Shown here: positions 54,872 through 63,796 of the stretch, one piece after another
Numbering within the stretch: the first letter of the stretch is position 1
Layout of the letters: each line of letters starts with the position of its first letter
The notes under the pieces: model-generated
Told to the model about the DNA's origin: nothing
Seen by the model: only the letters and a program-made list of their open reading frames with translations
The model's database searches: none
Origin: Seohaeicola sp024304985
Lineage (GTDB): Bacteria; Pseudomonadota; Alphaproteobacteria; Rhodobacterales; Rhodobacteraceae
Direction of reading: 5' to 3'
DNA: 64,000 nt
NCBI RefSeq assembly: GCF_028802875.1
Contig: NZ_JARAMP010000004.1
Span: 167,287-231,286, forward strand
Position numbers and translations under genes: made by a program

Positions 54872-55247
54872 GATCGACACAACTCCCGGCAAGCTGGATC
54901 AGGCCGCGGTGATCCTTGCCAATCTTGACGAGCTTCTGGACAAAGAGCGCAGGGCTCTACTTGATGGCGATCTCGACGCGATCTCGCGCGGTCTGCGCGA
55001 GAAGGAACGCCTGATTGATGCGCTGCATGCCCTTCAGAGCGAGCAGGCCGATGATTTCAGTGCAGTTCGCGAAAAAGCCATGCGAAATCAGGTGCTTCTT
55101 GATGGCGCAATGGATGGTATCCGTGCCGCTGTAGATCGTATGGCAGCGTTGCGCCGGATCCGCGACACATTGGACACCTATGATCAAAGCGGCCGGAGAA
55201 CCGTCATCACCAGCCTTCGTTCCGGCCAGGTTGAGAAGCGTGCATAG
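54864..55247 (+). CDS. FlgN-like flagellar export chaperone
   Basis: A 127-residue, almost entirely helical, charged protein (LDELLDKERRALLDGDLDAISRGLREKERLIDAL), as in FlgN/FliT-type chaperones for hook-filament junction proteins. The assignment rests on outline and on its place directly after the rod-binding gene. Its presumed clients flgK and flgL are missing from this window. Confidence 0.65.
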   Translation: MSEIDTTPGKLDQAAVILANLDELLDKERRALLDGDLDAISRGLREKERLIDALHALQSEQADDFSAVREKAMRNQVLLDGAMDGIRAAVDRMAALRRIRDTLDTYDQSGRRTVITSLRSGQVEKRA

Positions 55248-55349
55248 GCAGGTTTTGTGACAAATCCTGCGTAAATCAGCGTCTGGATTTAGCACATCCT
55301 TAGCATTTCAAGCAGCATGTTGGGTCTGCATCCAAAAGGGTGGCGCAAG

Positions 55350-56849
55350 TCATGGAACCCCATGACCTGCAAACGTCAGAAGGCAGGCAGTCGTTCTTGT
55401 GGGGGCGGCACAATCGAACGCGCAAAAGGCGCTCAACATGCAATAAGGAACCTGAAATATGTCAAGCATTCTGACCAATAACGGCGCGATGGTCGCGCTG
55501 CAAACCCTGAAATCCATCAATGCCAATCTGGGCAAGACGCAGGATATGATCTCGACCGGCAAGTCGGTAGGGACCGCCAAGGACAATGCCACCGTCTGAA
55601 TGACCTTGGCATTGGACGAGTAGGCGCGCTGTGTCTGGATCATGTCGGTCAGTTCGCCCGCTACATCGGTGGCTGATTCCTCACGTGCGAAGGCAACGAT
55701 GTCACCTGTCGGTCCGTCACCCGCATCCCATAGGAAGTAGGTTCCGCTTTCCGGCGAGGGGACATAAGTCTGTTCATCCAGGGCGACCATTCCATTGGGA
55801 TTGGGCATATCCACCAACGGAATCTGGAAGATGCGTCGCGTGATGCCAGTATCGAAGAAGGCGTGAACAAAACCGTTCGCGTCCACTTCGACCGAGGTCA
55901 TGTTTCCAACAGGAGAGCCGTCCTTTGAAATGGACACCGGAGCAAAGCTGTTTGACAGTTGCGTGAGTCCGTCAGTGGCGCCGATACGGCCGATATTGAT
56001 CTCCATCGGGCCGCCAGCGACATTGACGATCAATGACCCGGTCTGGGCATCATAAGCCCCGCCAGCCAGCGTTGTGACTGCGTTCAGAGTGCCCCCTGCG
56101 ATGCGCCCATCATCGAAATCGAGCGTATATTGCCCGACCACGGCGTTGGCAGAGGCTGTGTCACGGATAGTCATTGTCCATTGGTTGGAGGAACCGCTGG
56201 CCGGAACTGTGGGCTGATAGTCGATCATCAGGCTTTCGGATGTTCCAAGATTGCCGAAATACTCGACCGACAGTTCTCGTGATTGTCCTGTTCCTGTCGA
56301 AGCGGTCTCGGTCGCGGGCAGGTTCACGCCAAGGCTCAGGCGGGTTGTCGGGTCTCCTGTGAACTGGTTGACGTTGATTTGCACAGGGCGCAGTCCGGCA
56401 CTGGTATCGCGGGGTACCGGGGGAATGCTTCCATCTGGCAAGGCGGGCCAACCCAGCAGAACCAGATTGGACTCTGTTCGCAGGAACCCTTCGTCATCTG
56501 TCCGAAATGAGCCGGTTGTTGTGAGAAGCATCAGCTGACCATTGCCGACCGCGATCTCGGACGCCGAGGCAACCGGCAGAAAACCGCGGCCACGCACAGA
56601 AAGATCTGTGGGATTACTTGTCGAGACAAGCGAACCACGTTGGTCGATCAACCGCTGGGATGTCACCCGCACACCACCGGCGGAATAGCTGCCACCGTTC
56701 GACGAGATCACCATCGAATGAAAATCGGCTTCCATGCGTTTGTAACCAAAGGTGGCGGAGTTCGCGATATTGTCCGAAATCGCGGCAAGCCGACTTGCAT
56801 TGACAGACAGGCCGGCGACGCCAGCATTCAGGGAAGAGGAAATTGTCAT
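55350..56849 (-). CDS. flgE: flagellar hook protein FlgE, C-terminus replaced by antisense flagellin sequence
   Basis: The ATG at 56849 starts TISSSLNAGVAGLSVNASRLAAISDNIANS, the hook/rod N-terminal helix. The D1 regions and the C-terminal TDMIQTQRAYSSNAKVIQTV follow. Hook proteins normally end about ten residues after VIQTV. Here, from about 55590, the frame runs through the reverse of the flagellin gene for roughly 80 foreign residues to a stop at 55350. The real FlgE part is thus 55590-56849 (about 420 residues), missing the last helix needed for polymerisation. Function is doubtful. Confidence 0.85.
   Translation of the reverse strand: MTISSSLNAGVAGLSVNASRLAAISDNIANSATFGYKRMEADFHSMVISSNGGSYSAGGVRVTSQRLIDQRGSLVSTSNPTDLSVRGRGFLPVASASEIAVGNGQLMLLTTTGSFRTDDEGFLRTESNLVLLGWPALPDGSIPPVPRDTSAGLRPVQINVNQFTGDPTTRLSLGVNLPATETASTGTGQSRELSVEYFGNLGTSESLMIDYQPTVPASGSSNQWTMTIRDTASANAVVGQYTLDFDDGRIAGGTLNAVTTLAGGAYDAQTGSLIVNVAGGPMEINIGRIGATDGLTQLSNSFAPVSISKDGSPVGNMTSVEVDANGFVHAFFDTGITRRIFQIPLVDMPNPNGMVALDEQTYVPSPESGTYFLWDAGDGPTGDIVAFAREESATDVAGELTDMIQTQRAYSSNAKVIQTVALSLAVPTDLPVEIISCVLPRLALMDFRVCSATIAPLLVRMLDIFQVPYCMLSAFCAFDCAAPTRTTACLLTFAGHGVP
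55459..55599 (+). pseudogene. flagellin N-terminal fragment, cut off at codon 46
   Basis: The ATG at 55459 follows AAGGAACCTGAAAT. The frame reads SSILTNNGAMVALQTLKSIN, then GKTQDMISTGKSV and AKDNATV before TGA at 55597-55599. This is the conserved N-terminal D0/D1 helix of Rhodobacterales flagellin, which normally continues with tryptophan (TGG). The stop arises where the sequence changes into the antisense of the flgE 3' end. The upstream 211 bp should hold its promoter. No C-terminal flagellin domain exists in the window. Confidence 0.85.
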
Positions 56850-56963
56850 GGATACGCCTTTCTGCTGTACCGACCACATTGCCGACATCCATACAGTCAG
56901 GGGCTTAACGGCAGGCTAACGCGTAAAATCCTTTCCATTCTCGCTCCGTCCGCTTTTCAGAAC

Positions 56964-57788
56964 TCATTCCATCTCCGTCAGAAGAATGACCTCCAATCTG
57001 TTGTTGCGGGTAGAGAGCGGGTTCTCGACGGCCAGTTCCCGATCGGCATGGCCCGTCACACGGGACATCCGGGTGCTCTCCATGCCATCCGCCTGCAGCA
57101 TCAGGCGCATCCTGTCGGCGCGGCTGGTCGAAAGTTCCCACACAGGGTTCTCAAGAAAGACAACCGGGCGCGACATCACATGCCCCTCGATCGCGACAGG
57201 GTTGATGACAAGAGCAAACGCTTCGCGGATCATCCGCGACAGGACCACAAGCAACTGGGTCGGGCGGTCAGACCCCTCCTCGAACAGGACAGCATCGGGG
57301 AGGTCGAAAAGTTCGACGACCAATCCTTCGTCCGTGACCCGTGTAACCACATGCTTGAGAGCAGTAGCCTCGATGGCGCTTTGACCACCCAGCCCAAGCA
57401 AAGCCTCCTCGACCTTCTGAAGTTCGGTTTTCGCATCGGCCTCTGCGGATACTGCCCCTTTGGCTCGGTCACTTTCAGTGGGACGCAGGCTTGTTGCACC
57501 TGTGCCGACGGTTGGCTTCACATCCTCGGAAAAGATGCTGTCGCCGCCGAATGCGCTGTCCGCCCCGCCCGAGACCCTGCTGATCGCAATCGTCGGCTGG
57601 AAGTAGTCGGCAAGCCCCTTGCGCTGTTGCTCTGTTGTCGCGTTCAGCAGCCACATCAGCATGAAGAAGGCCATCATCGCCGTCACGAAGTCGGCATAAG
57701 CGACCTTCCACGCCCCCCCGTGGTGACCGCCCGCTATGATCTTCTTCCGCTTGATGATGACTGGCGCCGCATTGGATTGCGTGCCCAT
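56964..57788 (-). CDS. motB: flagellar motor protein MotB
   Basis: About 274 residues from the ATG at 57788, preceded by AAGG; a GTG at 57809 is in frame. The MotB plug/membrane segment HGGAWKVAYADFVTAMMAFFMLMWLL contains the proton-binding aspartate. A C-terminal OmpA-like peptidoglycan-binding domain follows (VAIEGHVMSRPVV, LSTSRADRMRLMLQADG, NNRLEVILL). It is the stator anchor and is followed by flgE on the same strand. motA is not adjacent. Confidence 0.92.
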   Translation of the reverse strand: MGTQSNAAPVIIKRKKIIAGGHHGGAWKVAYADFVTAMMAFFMLMWLLNATTEQQRKGLADYFQPTIAISRVSGGADSAFGGDSIFSEDVKPTVGTGATSLRPTESDRAKGAVSAEADAKTELQKVEEALLGLGGQSAIEATALKHVVTRVTDEGLVVELFDLPDAVLFEEGSDRPTQLLVVLSRMIREAFALVINPVAIEGHVMSRPVVFLENPVWELSTSRADRMRLMLQADGMESTRMSRVTGHADRELAVENPLSTRNNRLEVILLTEME

Positions 57789-58058
57789 CTCCACCACCTT
57801 CTTACTCACCCGGGATCAGGCATAACCGCCAAGCAGTTGCTCAGGGGTTAACAGCTTCAATTGGAGGTATTTCCGGCTGCATGGGGCGCGGCAGGTCGTG
57901 CCCGCATCCCAGATGGCGCAACGCGACAAAGAGGGCAAACCTGTCACGTGCCACCGAGGCGCAAGAGCACCGCATCACGGTGACAGCGGCGTGCATTCAA
58001 GCCGCAAGGGTCGGAAAAATTTCATCCGGGCAAGAGCGTAAGTCACACAGCCGATCGA

Positions 58059-58967
58059 GTGGCCGTGATGCAACAGTTTGGACGATCCAATCCATTTTAC
58101 TACGGTTGTGGGAGAGACAGTATTATCGCAACTACTGCGCTGGTCGCCACCGCTGGTGTTGCTGCTGCTGATATCACCATGGGTGGCTTCGGCTATGTTG
58201 GTGTGACTGATAACGCTGCTGGGACCAATGCTACTAGCGCTGTTCGTCTGACGTTCACTGGCAGCGTCGAAACTGACGGCGGCGTCGCATTCACCGCTTT
58301 CGGCCGCCTGACTCAGGCAAACAACGACGCCTCGGGCAGCGACGCTGGCGTCAACTACAAGACCGTGGCCGTATCCTATGCCGGTCTTCGTCTCGTTGTC
58401 GGCAACACGCACACCGCAATGAACACCTTCGCACGTGGTGGCCACTTCTGGGGCTATGACAACGGCGGTGTTTGGGCGCGGACTGCTCAGGGTTCGGGTA
58501 TGGGCGCAGTTGCTGACACGTCTGCTGGTGCTCGCGTCTTGGCAACCTACGCTTTCGGTGACTTCACGGTCGGCGTTGGTTCGACGGTTGATGGTGAAGC
58601 TGTATCGGCCACCAACCCGGCAAGCATGGACTTTGGTGCACGCTACTCGGCAAACGGTTTGAGCGTGGGCGCTGCATTCGATGACGAGAGCAACTGGCAA
58701 GCAGAAGTTGGCTACACAATCGGTGAAATCGGTGTGCGTGCTGCCCTGAACAGCGATGACGAGTACATCGTTTCGGGTAGCTATGCTATCAATAGCGCGA
58801 TCACCGTCGCAGCGGCATATACCAGCTACGATGTGGCTGGCGGAACCGAAGATGATATTGGTTTGAACCTGACATACAATCTCGGCGGAGGCGCAACTCT
58901 GTCTGCGACTGCTGGTCAGGCGGGTTCGGGCGAAGTTATCGGTCTGGGCGTTCAGTTCAGCTTCTGA
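58059..58967 (+). CDS. outer-membrane porin with disrupted start region
   Basis: A 302-residue frame. From residue 24 it reads ATTALVATAGVAAADITMGGFGYVGVTD, the end of a porin signal peptide and the first barrel strand. The C-terminus GLGVQFSF ends in phenylalanine, as barrel proteins do. The usual MKK start is missing: the ribosome binding site GGGAGAGAC (58110-58118) is followed by ATT ATC GCA at 58122. Upstream in-frame ATGs at 58059 and 58068 would add about 20 unusual residues. It may be weakly expressed from ATT, translated with an extension, or inactive. Confidence 0.82.
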   Translation: MAVMQQFGRSNPFYYGCGRDSIIATTALVATAGVAAADITMGGFGYVGVTDNAAGTNATSAVRLTFTGSVETDGGVAFTAFGRLTQANNDASGSDAGVNYKTVAVSYAGLRLVVGNTHTAMNTFARGGHFWGYDNGGVWARTAQGSGMGAVADTSAGARVLATYAFGDFTVGVGSTVDGEAVSATNPASMDFGARYSANGLSVGAAFDDESNWQAEVGYTIGEIGVRAALNSDDEYIVSGSYAINSAITVAAAYTSYDVAGGTEDDIGLNLTYNLGGGATLSATAGQAGSGEVIGLGVQFSF

Positions 58968-58991
58968 TCCTTACTGGATCTGTATACGGAA

Positions 58992-59017
58992 GGGCAGGCC
59001 TCTGGGCCTGTCCTTTT
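58992..59017 (+). terminator. rho-independent terminator after the porin gene
   Basis: GGGCAGGCC-TCT-GGGCCTGTCC forms a 9-bp stem with one wobble pair, followed by TTTTGTTG, 24 bp after the porin stop. Confidence 0.85.
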
Positions 59018-59323
59018 GTTGCGTTTATGCAACTTTGTTTCGTGTAAACTGTACTGAGCGAAGATTTTCGCAATCACCCAACTCAAATAATCATACATGT
59101 TTTTTTTACACCGAGACGCCGGGTGTCTATTCACGGACATAGCCCAGTGACCGGAATAAAATGGTCTATTTAAAATAGAGAAGTATGGTGATGAGTATGA
59201 CTACCCTAAATATGCTATCCCTTTCAAGAATCATGGTTATTTTGTTCTCTCTATAGTATAGTTCTATTGAGCTGTACGAGTGAGGGGGTTTTACCCAGGG
59301 ATTTCTGGATCGGAGTGACAGGA
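59018..59323. other. AT-rich non-coding region before the integrase
   Basis: Composition drops sharply to AT-rich here (for example TTTAAAATAGAG near 59168 and a TTTTTTTT run near 59100), unlike the GC-rich core. I see no gene and no clear att core. It should carry the integrase promoter, and it marks the left edge of an acquired segment. Confidence 0.6.
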
Positions 59324-60253
59324 ATGTTTTGGAGAAAAAAGAACGACAGTATAACTGTTGCGATCACGATGAATGAATTTTTTTACGATCAGTATTTGCC
59401 GAATGCCATCGTGACGAAAAAGAGAGGGCGGGACGATCGCCTGACTTATGCCAAACATATTGCTGGAGACTTTGGAAACATCCCGATATCCGAGATTTCA
59501 TCACGTAAAGTGAACGATTGGCGAAATAAACAGGTCGAGAAAAGGCTCAAGAATTCGACGATCAACAAGCATATTGATTTTCTGATGAATATCATAAAGT
59601 TAGCCTATGTCTGGGGCTTTTTGGAGGAGCAGCTTCACGTCAAGATCGACGTCAGAAAATTGCCTGTCGGCAATTACACGCAAAAATTCCTTTCGCAAAC
59701 AGAAATTCGTCGTCTTTTAAGTGGCTGTATGGTCAGCCCGCATCCCTATCTTTACTTCGTCGTGAAACTTCTTCTTCTGACCGGCGCGCGGGTCGGTGAG
59801 TTGAGGAACGCGCGATGGTCAGATATCGACGAGCAGAAGTCGATCTGGCACGTTCCGGTCTCCAAGAATGGTCGCTCCAGAGAGATCTTTCTCAGTTCCG
59901 AAGCTCTTTCCACTTTTCACAAGGTCAGACGGAAATCAGAGTTCCTTGGCCCGATCGACCCCCGGGATGGCTATGTCTTCACTAACCCCAGAACCAGGAC
60001 CAAGTATGACAGCTTCTATGCTGCCTGGTATAAAGTCGTGCGATCAGAAGGCCTTAGCGATGTCCGTATTCACGATTTGAGGCATACCTATGCAAGCCTT
60101 CTCATCAATAACGAAGTCAGCATCTATGAAGTGCAGAGACTTCTGGGGCATTCAAATATCACGATGACCCAGAGATATGCTCACCTCTTGCGGGATAAAT
60201 TGCACGAGAGAACCGAAGTCGTCTCGAAGAGCATCAGCAATTCGTGGATCTGA
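59324..60253 (+). CDS. tyrosine-type site-specific integrase
   Basis: A 309-residue phage-type integrase starting at 59324 after GGAGTGACAGGA. The SAM-like core-binding domain spans about residues 10-95 (TYAKHIAGDFGNIPISEISSRKVNDW). The catalytic domain has the arginine in LLTGARVGELRNARW, HDLRHTYASLLI, LLGHSNITMTQRYAHL with the final tyrosine, and a candidate lysine (SKNGRSREI). Codon use is AT-richer than the neighbours, suggesting transfer. No tRNA target or excisionase is seen alongside. Confidence 0.92.
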   Translation: MFWRKKNDSITVAITMNEFFYDQYLPNAIVTKKRGRDDRLTYAKHIAGDFGNIPISEISSRKVNDWRNKQVEKRLKNSTINKHIDFLMNIIKLAYVWGFLEEQLHVKIDVRKLPVGNYTQKFLSQTEIRRLLSGCMVSPHPYLYFVVKLLLLTGARVGELRNARWSDIDEQKSIWHVPVSKNGRSREIFLSSEALSTFHKVRRKSEFLGPIDPRDGYVFTNPRTRTKYDSFYAAWYKVVRSEGLSDVRIHDLRHTYASLLINNEVSIYEVQRLLGHSNITMTQRYAHLLRDKLHERTEVVSKSISNSWI

Positions 60254-60890
60254 TGGGAGACCATCAACCCAGGTCCTGACGACCGGGGAAGGCATGGGCA
60301 GACGATAGCCTGACCCGTGTCGTGGGGCTTTAAATGGATTGTGGTGCGCTGAAGTGACTCGACTTCGACTAGTAAGTATCTGGTATAAAACCATAAAAAA
60401 TACCAAATTTCTTCAAGAGCCCCCAATAATGCCCCCGCATCGGATTCTTTTTTGGGTTCCAGTCCCGATTAAACGATAACTATCGAAGGGTTCGCGTAGC
60501 GCGCTTTCATCGTAAAAGTCAGATCAAAACGTAAAAATCGACCCAGACCGGCCATTCGAACTCCGATCCCCCGGCTTCGCAGCACTAGCAAAAGCTGCAG
60601 TTTGTAGGTGAAACGGCAAAGCAGCAGTTGGCGGTGTCACGATGCAGCGCAAAGAACTCAGTTGGCATTGGCGCCTATTCGTCGGGCCAATGGACCTAAA
60701 GGCATTCTTGCACGTTGCTGAATGGGCGATGTGGCATTTAGTATCGGCAAGCAATCTGTGCAACACCCCAGCCGATTGAGGGCCAATCTGTGTCTGACCC
60801 GTATCTCCGCCAGATTCTCACAAGGCTTCGCGTCGATACAGGTCCCTATTCGCCTGCTCGCAGTGTTCAGGCGACTTTGCGACCAACGCT
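60254..60890. other. intergenic region between integrase and IS66 element
   Basis: About 640 bp without a convincing gene. The first 250 bp remain AT-rich and the later part is mixed. Only short open frames without family features occur on either strand. It may contain degraded mobile DNA. Confidence 0.55.
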
Positions 60891-60916
60891 GTAAGCCTCC
60901 GGGGGCGGCCGTCTGA
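60891..60916 (+). repeat. left terminal inverted repeat of the IS66 element (putative)
   Basis: Starts GTAAGCCTCCGGGGGCGGCC, 59 bp before tnpA, the usual position of an IS66 left end. No partner is visible, so its exact length is an estimate. Confidence 0.6.
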
Positions 60917-60949
60917 ACTTGTGTTCGCTCCGATGGTAAGTCCGCCCTT

Positions 60950-61354
60950 ATGTCCGACTTTATCAACCGCCCTCAAATCGAAGTTCTGTCTGCTGCCGAT
61001 GGTGAACGCCGCCGGTATTGGTCAGATGATGACAAACTGCGCATTGTGGAGGAGAGCTTTATCGGCCACCGTCAGGTGGCAGCCACAGCGCGGCGACACG
61101 ACATTTGCCGCTCGCTGTTGACGACTTGGCGGCGGCAGTATCGAAACGGTGAGCTTGGGTCTTCTCGTCCAATATCGTTCGCGCCGGTGACCGTGACGAA
61201 AGCGCCCGCGCCACAGACCCATTCAGTTGATCCCTGTCCGCCTCCGGACTGTCAGATTGAGATAGCTCTGCCGAACGGGCGGCGGGTCATCGTGCCGGTG
61301 GGCGTGGAGCCCGAAGCGCTTGCGCGGATCCTGGCCGTGGTGGACAGACAATGA
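60950..61354 (+). CDS. tnpA: IS66-family accessory protein TnpA
   Basis: A 134-residue protein with a helix-turn-helix: RRYWSDDDKLRIVEESFIGHRQVAATARRHDICRSLLTTWRRQYR. The C-terminal part IEIALPNGRRVIVPVGVEPEALARIL is typical of IS66 OrfA. Its stop overlaps the tnpB start by 4 nt. Confidence 0.9.
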   Translation: MSDFINRPQIEVLSAADGERRRYWSDDDKLRIVEESFIGHRQVAATARRHDICRSLLTTWRRQYRNGELGSSRPISFAPVTVTKAPAPQTHSVDPCPPPDCQIEIALPNGRRVIVPVGVEPEALARILAVVDRQ

Positions 61355-61701
61355 TCGCGTTTCCGGCGGGCGTGAAGGTTTGGATTGCGGGCGGCGTCAC
61401 CGATATGCGGCGGGGCATGAACACGCTGGCGCTACAGGTGCAGGAGGGGCTCGGCCGCGATCCCCATGCGGGTGAGATATTCTGCTTCCGGGGTCGTAAG
61501 GGCGATCTGGTCAAGATCCTGTGGTATGACGGCGTGGGCATGTCGCTGTATCTGAAGCGCTTAGAAGCGGGTAAGTTCATCTGGCCGGTGAGCCGGTCTG
61601 GCCAGGCGGTGCAGATCTCGGCGGCACAGTTGGGCTATCTTCTGGAGGGTATTGACTGGCGCAATCCACGCTGGACGCAACGCCCTGCAAAGGCTGGATA
61701 A
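61351..61701 (+). CDS. tnpB: IS66-family accessory protein TnpB (Orf2)
   Basis: A 116-residue protein with the full IS66 Orf2 pattern: VKVWIAGGVTDMRRGMNTLALQVQEGL, FCFRGRKGDLVKILWYDGVGMSLYLKRLE and KFIWPV. Length is normal and it appears intact. Confidence 0.93.
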   Translation: MIAFPAGVKVWIAGGVTDMRRGMNTLALQVQEGLGRDPHAGEIFCFRGRKGDLVKILWYDGVGMSLYLKRLEAGKFIWPVSRSGQAVQISAAQLGYLLEGIDWRNPRWTQRPAKAG

Positions 61702-61761
61702 ATTGCACTGACAGGCCTGTTTTTATTGGTGTTCCGCGGCCCCGGTTGCTAAATATTGGCC

Positions 61762-63372
61762 ATGTCTGACGCCGCCTCCGAACTCGCCAAATTACGCGCT
61801 GCCCTGGCCGCTGCCGAGGCCCGTGCAGAGGTTGCGGAAAGCGAGCTGGCACAGACCCGCGCAGTTGTCTCTTGCTCGGAAGCGATGATCCAGGAGCTCA
61901 AGCTCGAGATCGCCAAACTGCGCCGAGACAAATACGGCATCTCGTCGGAACGGCGCTCGCGGCTGATCGATCAACTGGAACTGCAGCTTGAAGAACTGGA
62001 AACAGCGGCAACCGAGGATGCCCTGGCCGCCGAAGAGGCGGCCGACAAGGCCGCCTCCACGGTGCGCGCCTTCACGCGTCGCCGTCCTGTGCGCAAGCCG
62101 TTTCCCGATCACCTGCCGCGCGAGCGGGTTGTCGTTGAGGCACCTGCCACCTGCACCTGCTGTGGCTCGGATCGTCTCGTGAAGATGGGCGAAGATGTCA
62201 CTGAGACGCTGGAGGTAATCCCACGGCAATGGAAGGTGATCCAGACCGTGCGTGAGAAGTTCACCTGCCGGGCCTGCGAGAAGATCAGCCAGCCGCCAGC
62301 CCCGTTCCATGCGATCCCGCGTGGATGGGCCGGGCCCAGCCTGATCGCCATGCTCGTCTTCGAGAAATATGGTCAGCACCAGCCGCTGAACCGGCAGGCC
62401 GAGCGGTTCGCCCGTGAAGGCGTCGAGTTGAGCCTGTCGACCCTGGCGGACCTGGTCGGGCACGCGACTGTCGCGCTGCAGCCCCTCCATGCGCTGATCG
62501 AGAGCCATGTGCGTGCCGCTCACCGCCTGCATGGCGATGACACGACCGTGCCGCTTCTGGCGCGAGGCGGCGCAAAAAAGGCCCGGCTCTGGACCTATGT
62601 CCGTGATGACCGGCCCTGGAATGGTGGCGCACCGCCGGCGGCGGTCTTCCACTTCTCCCGCGACCGTGCGGCAACCAATCCCAATCAGCACCTGGCCGGA
62701 TGGCAAGGCGTGCTGCAAGCGGATGCCTATGGAGGATACAACGATCTTTATCGCGCCGACCGTGATGCGGGGGCTGTGACCAGTGCGCTGTGCTGGGCTC
62801 ATGCCCGCCGGAAGTTCTTCGAGCTGGCCGACATCGCGGGCAACGTCCGCAAGGGCAAACCCAGCCATCAAATCTCGCCGGTCGCGCTGGAAGCGGTGAA
62901 ACGGATCGACGCCATCTTCGACATCGAGCGCGAGATCAATGGGCTGGATGCCGATGCCCGGCTTGCCGCCCGTCAGAAACTCTCCCGTCCCCTGGTTGAT
63001 AATCTCCATGATTGGCTGCTGGCAGAGCGCGCGAAACTGTCCCGACACAACAAGGCGGCTAAAGCGTCCATTCGCCAAACAGGTTGGGCACGACGGCCAT
63101 CCGGTAGAACCGAGCCATTCTCTGTTCAGGTAAGCGTTTCTCAAGATATGTCTGCATGGATCAGAGATGATACTTACGTGCGATTTCCAAAGCTTCGGCC
63201 TGTTCGGTGCCAATGTATTCCTTGGTGCTTTCGATGCTGGCATGACCCAGCAACAGCTGAGCTGCGCGCAGGTTGCCGGTCTGCTGGTAGATATGGGTCG
63301 GGAAGGTCCGGCGCAGTGAGTGCAGCCCATAAAGGCTGGGATCGAGGCGCGCCTTTTCCAGCCAGGACTTGA
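61762..63372 (+). pseudogene. tnpC: IS66-family transposase TnpC, C-terminal part lost
   Basis: The ATG at 61762 begins SDAASELAKLRAALAAAEA, a leucine-zipper-like N-terminus. A zinc-finger region (CTCCGSDRLVKMG, FTCRACEKISQPP) and the DDE domain start (AHRLHGDDTTVPLLARGG; LQADAYGGYNDLY) follow. Homology ends near AKLSRHNKAAKA (about 63066). The normal continuation with the catalytic glutamate (a TNNAAERALR-type segment) is missing. The remaining frame to 63372 is foreign and partly antisense to the recombinase at 63161. Probably inactive. Confidence 0.85.
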
Positions 63373-63796
63373 ACAGCCGCCAGAGCTGACTTTCGCTCAG
63401 GTGGATGTGTGACCACCTTGCCCCCTGCCCCGTGAACAGCCAGTCGTGAAGCGGCTTTTCAGCGGCGGCGAGATAGGCACGCAGGCTGTCGCGCGTGCTC
63501 GAGGACAATCGCGCCTGGACCGGGCGCGCATTGCGGCCTTCGGTTTTCTTCTGCCGGATTTCGACGATCTCGCGCACCCCTGCCGGGGTTGCCACGTCCG
63601 CCACCCGCAGGCGCACCAGGTCAGACCCCCGGAAGCTGGTATCGAGGGCAACGTTGAACAGGACCAGATCACGTAAGGCCCCTTCCTGGCGCAGGATCAG
63701 CCGGATCAGCGCGACCTGGTCTGGCGTCAGTGGTGGTTTTTTACCCACGACGCGGCCTTTGTTCCAGGCGGTCTCGGCGGCAGCTTTCACGGGCAA
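63161..63796 (-). CDS. short tyrosine recombinase, catalytic domain only
   Basis: A 211-residue protein consisting mainly of the tyrosine recombinase catalytic domain: arginine in DTSFRGSDLVRLRVADV, a candidate lysine in RQKKTEGRNAR, HSLRRTFPTHIY, and LLGHASIESTKEYIG with the final tyrosine. It lacks the usual core-binding domain. Such short forms are common on alphaproteobacterial plasmids and islands. It is convergent with the broken IS66 transposase and may belong to the DNA that interrupted it. Confidence 0.88.
   Translation of the reverse strand: MPVKAAAETAWNKGRVVGKKPPLTPDQVALIRLILRQEGALRDLVLFNVALDTSFRGSDLVRLRVADVATPAGVREIVEIRQKKTEGRNARPVQARLSSSTRDSLRAYLAAAEKPLHDWLFTGQGARWSHIHLSESQLWRLFKSWLEKARLDPSLYGLHSLRRTFPTHIYQQTGNLRAAQLLLGHASIESTKEYIGTEQAEALEIARKYHL

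Larger units (their letters stand above)
60891..63066 (+). mobile_element. IS66-family insertion sequence, right end missing
   Basis: It carries the three-gene IS66 set (tnpA, tnpB, tnpC) in order on one strand. The left end is placed at 60891, where GTAAGCCTCCGGGGGCGGCC matches the GTAAGC start of IS66 terminal repeats. The transposase homology stops near 63066 and no matching right repeat follows before the window end, so this copy has lost its end. Confidence 0.82.

Noticed and set aside
55350..55590. genuine extra C-terminal domain of FlgE
   Set aside because: This part is exactly the reverse strand of the flagellin start and its leader, so the extra 80 residues come from read-through across a breakpoint.
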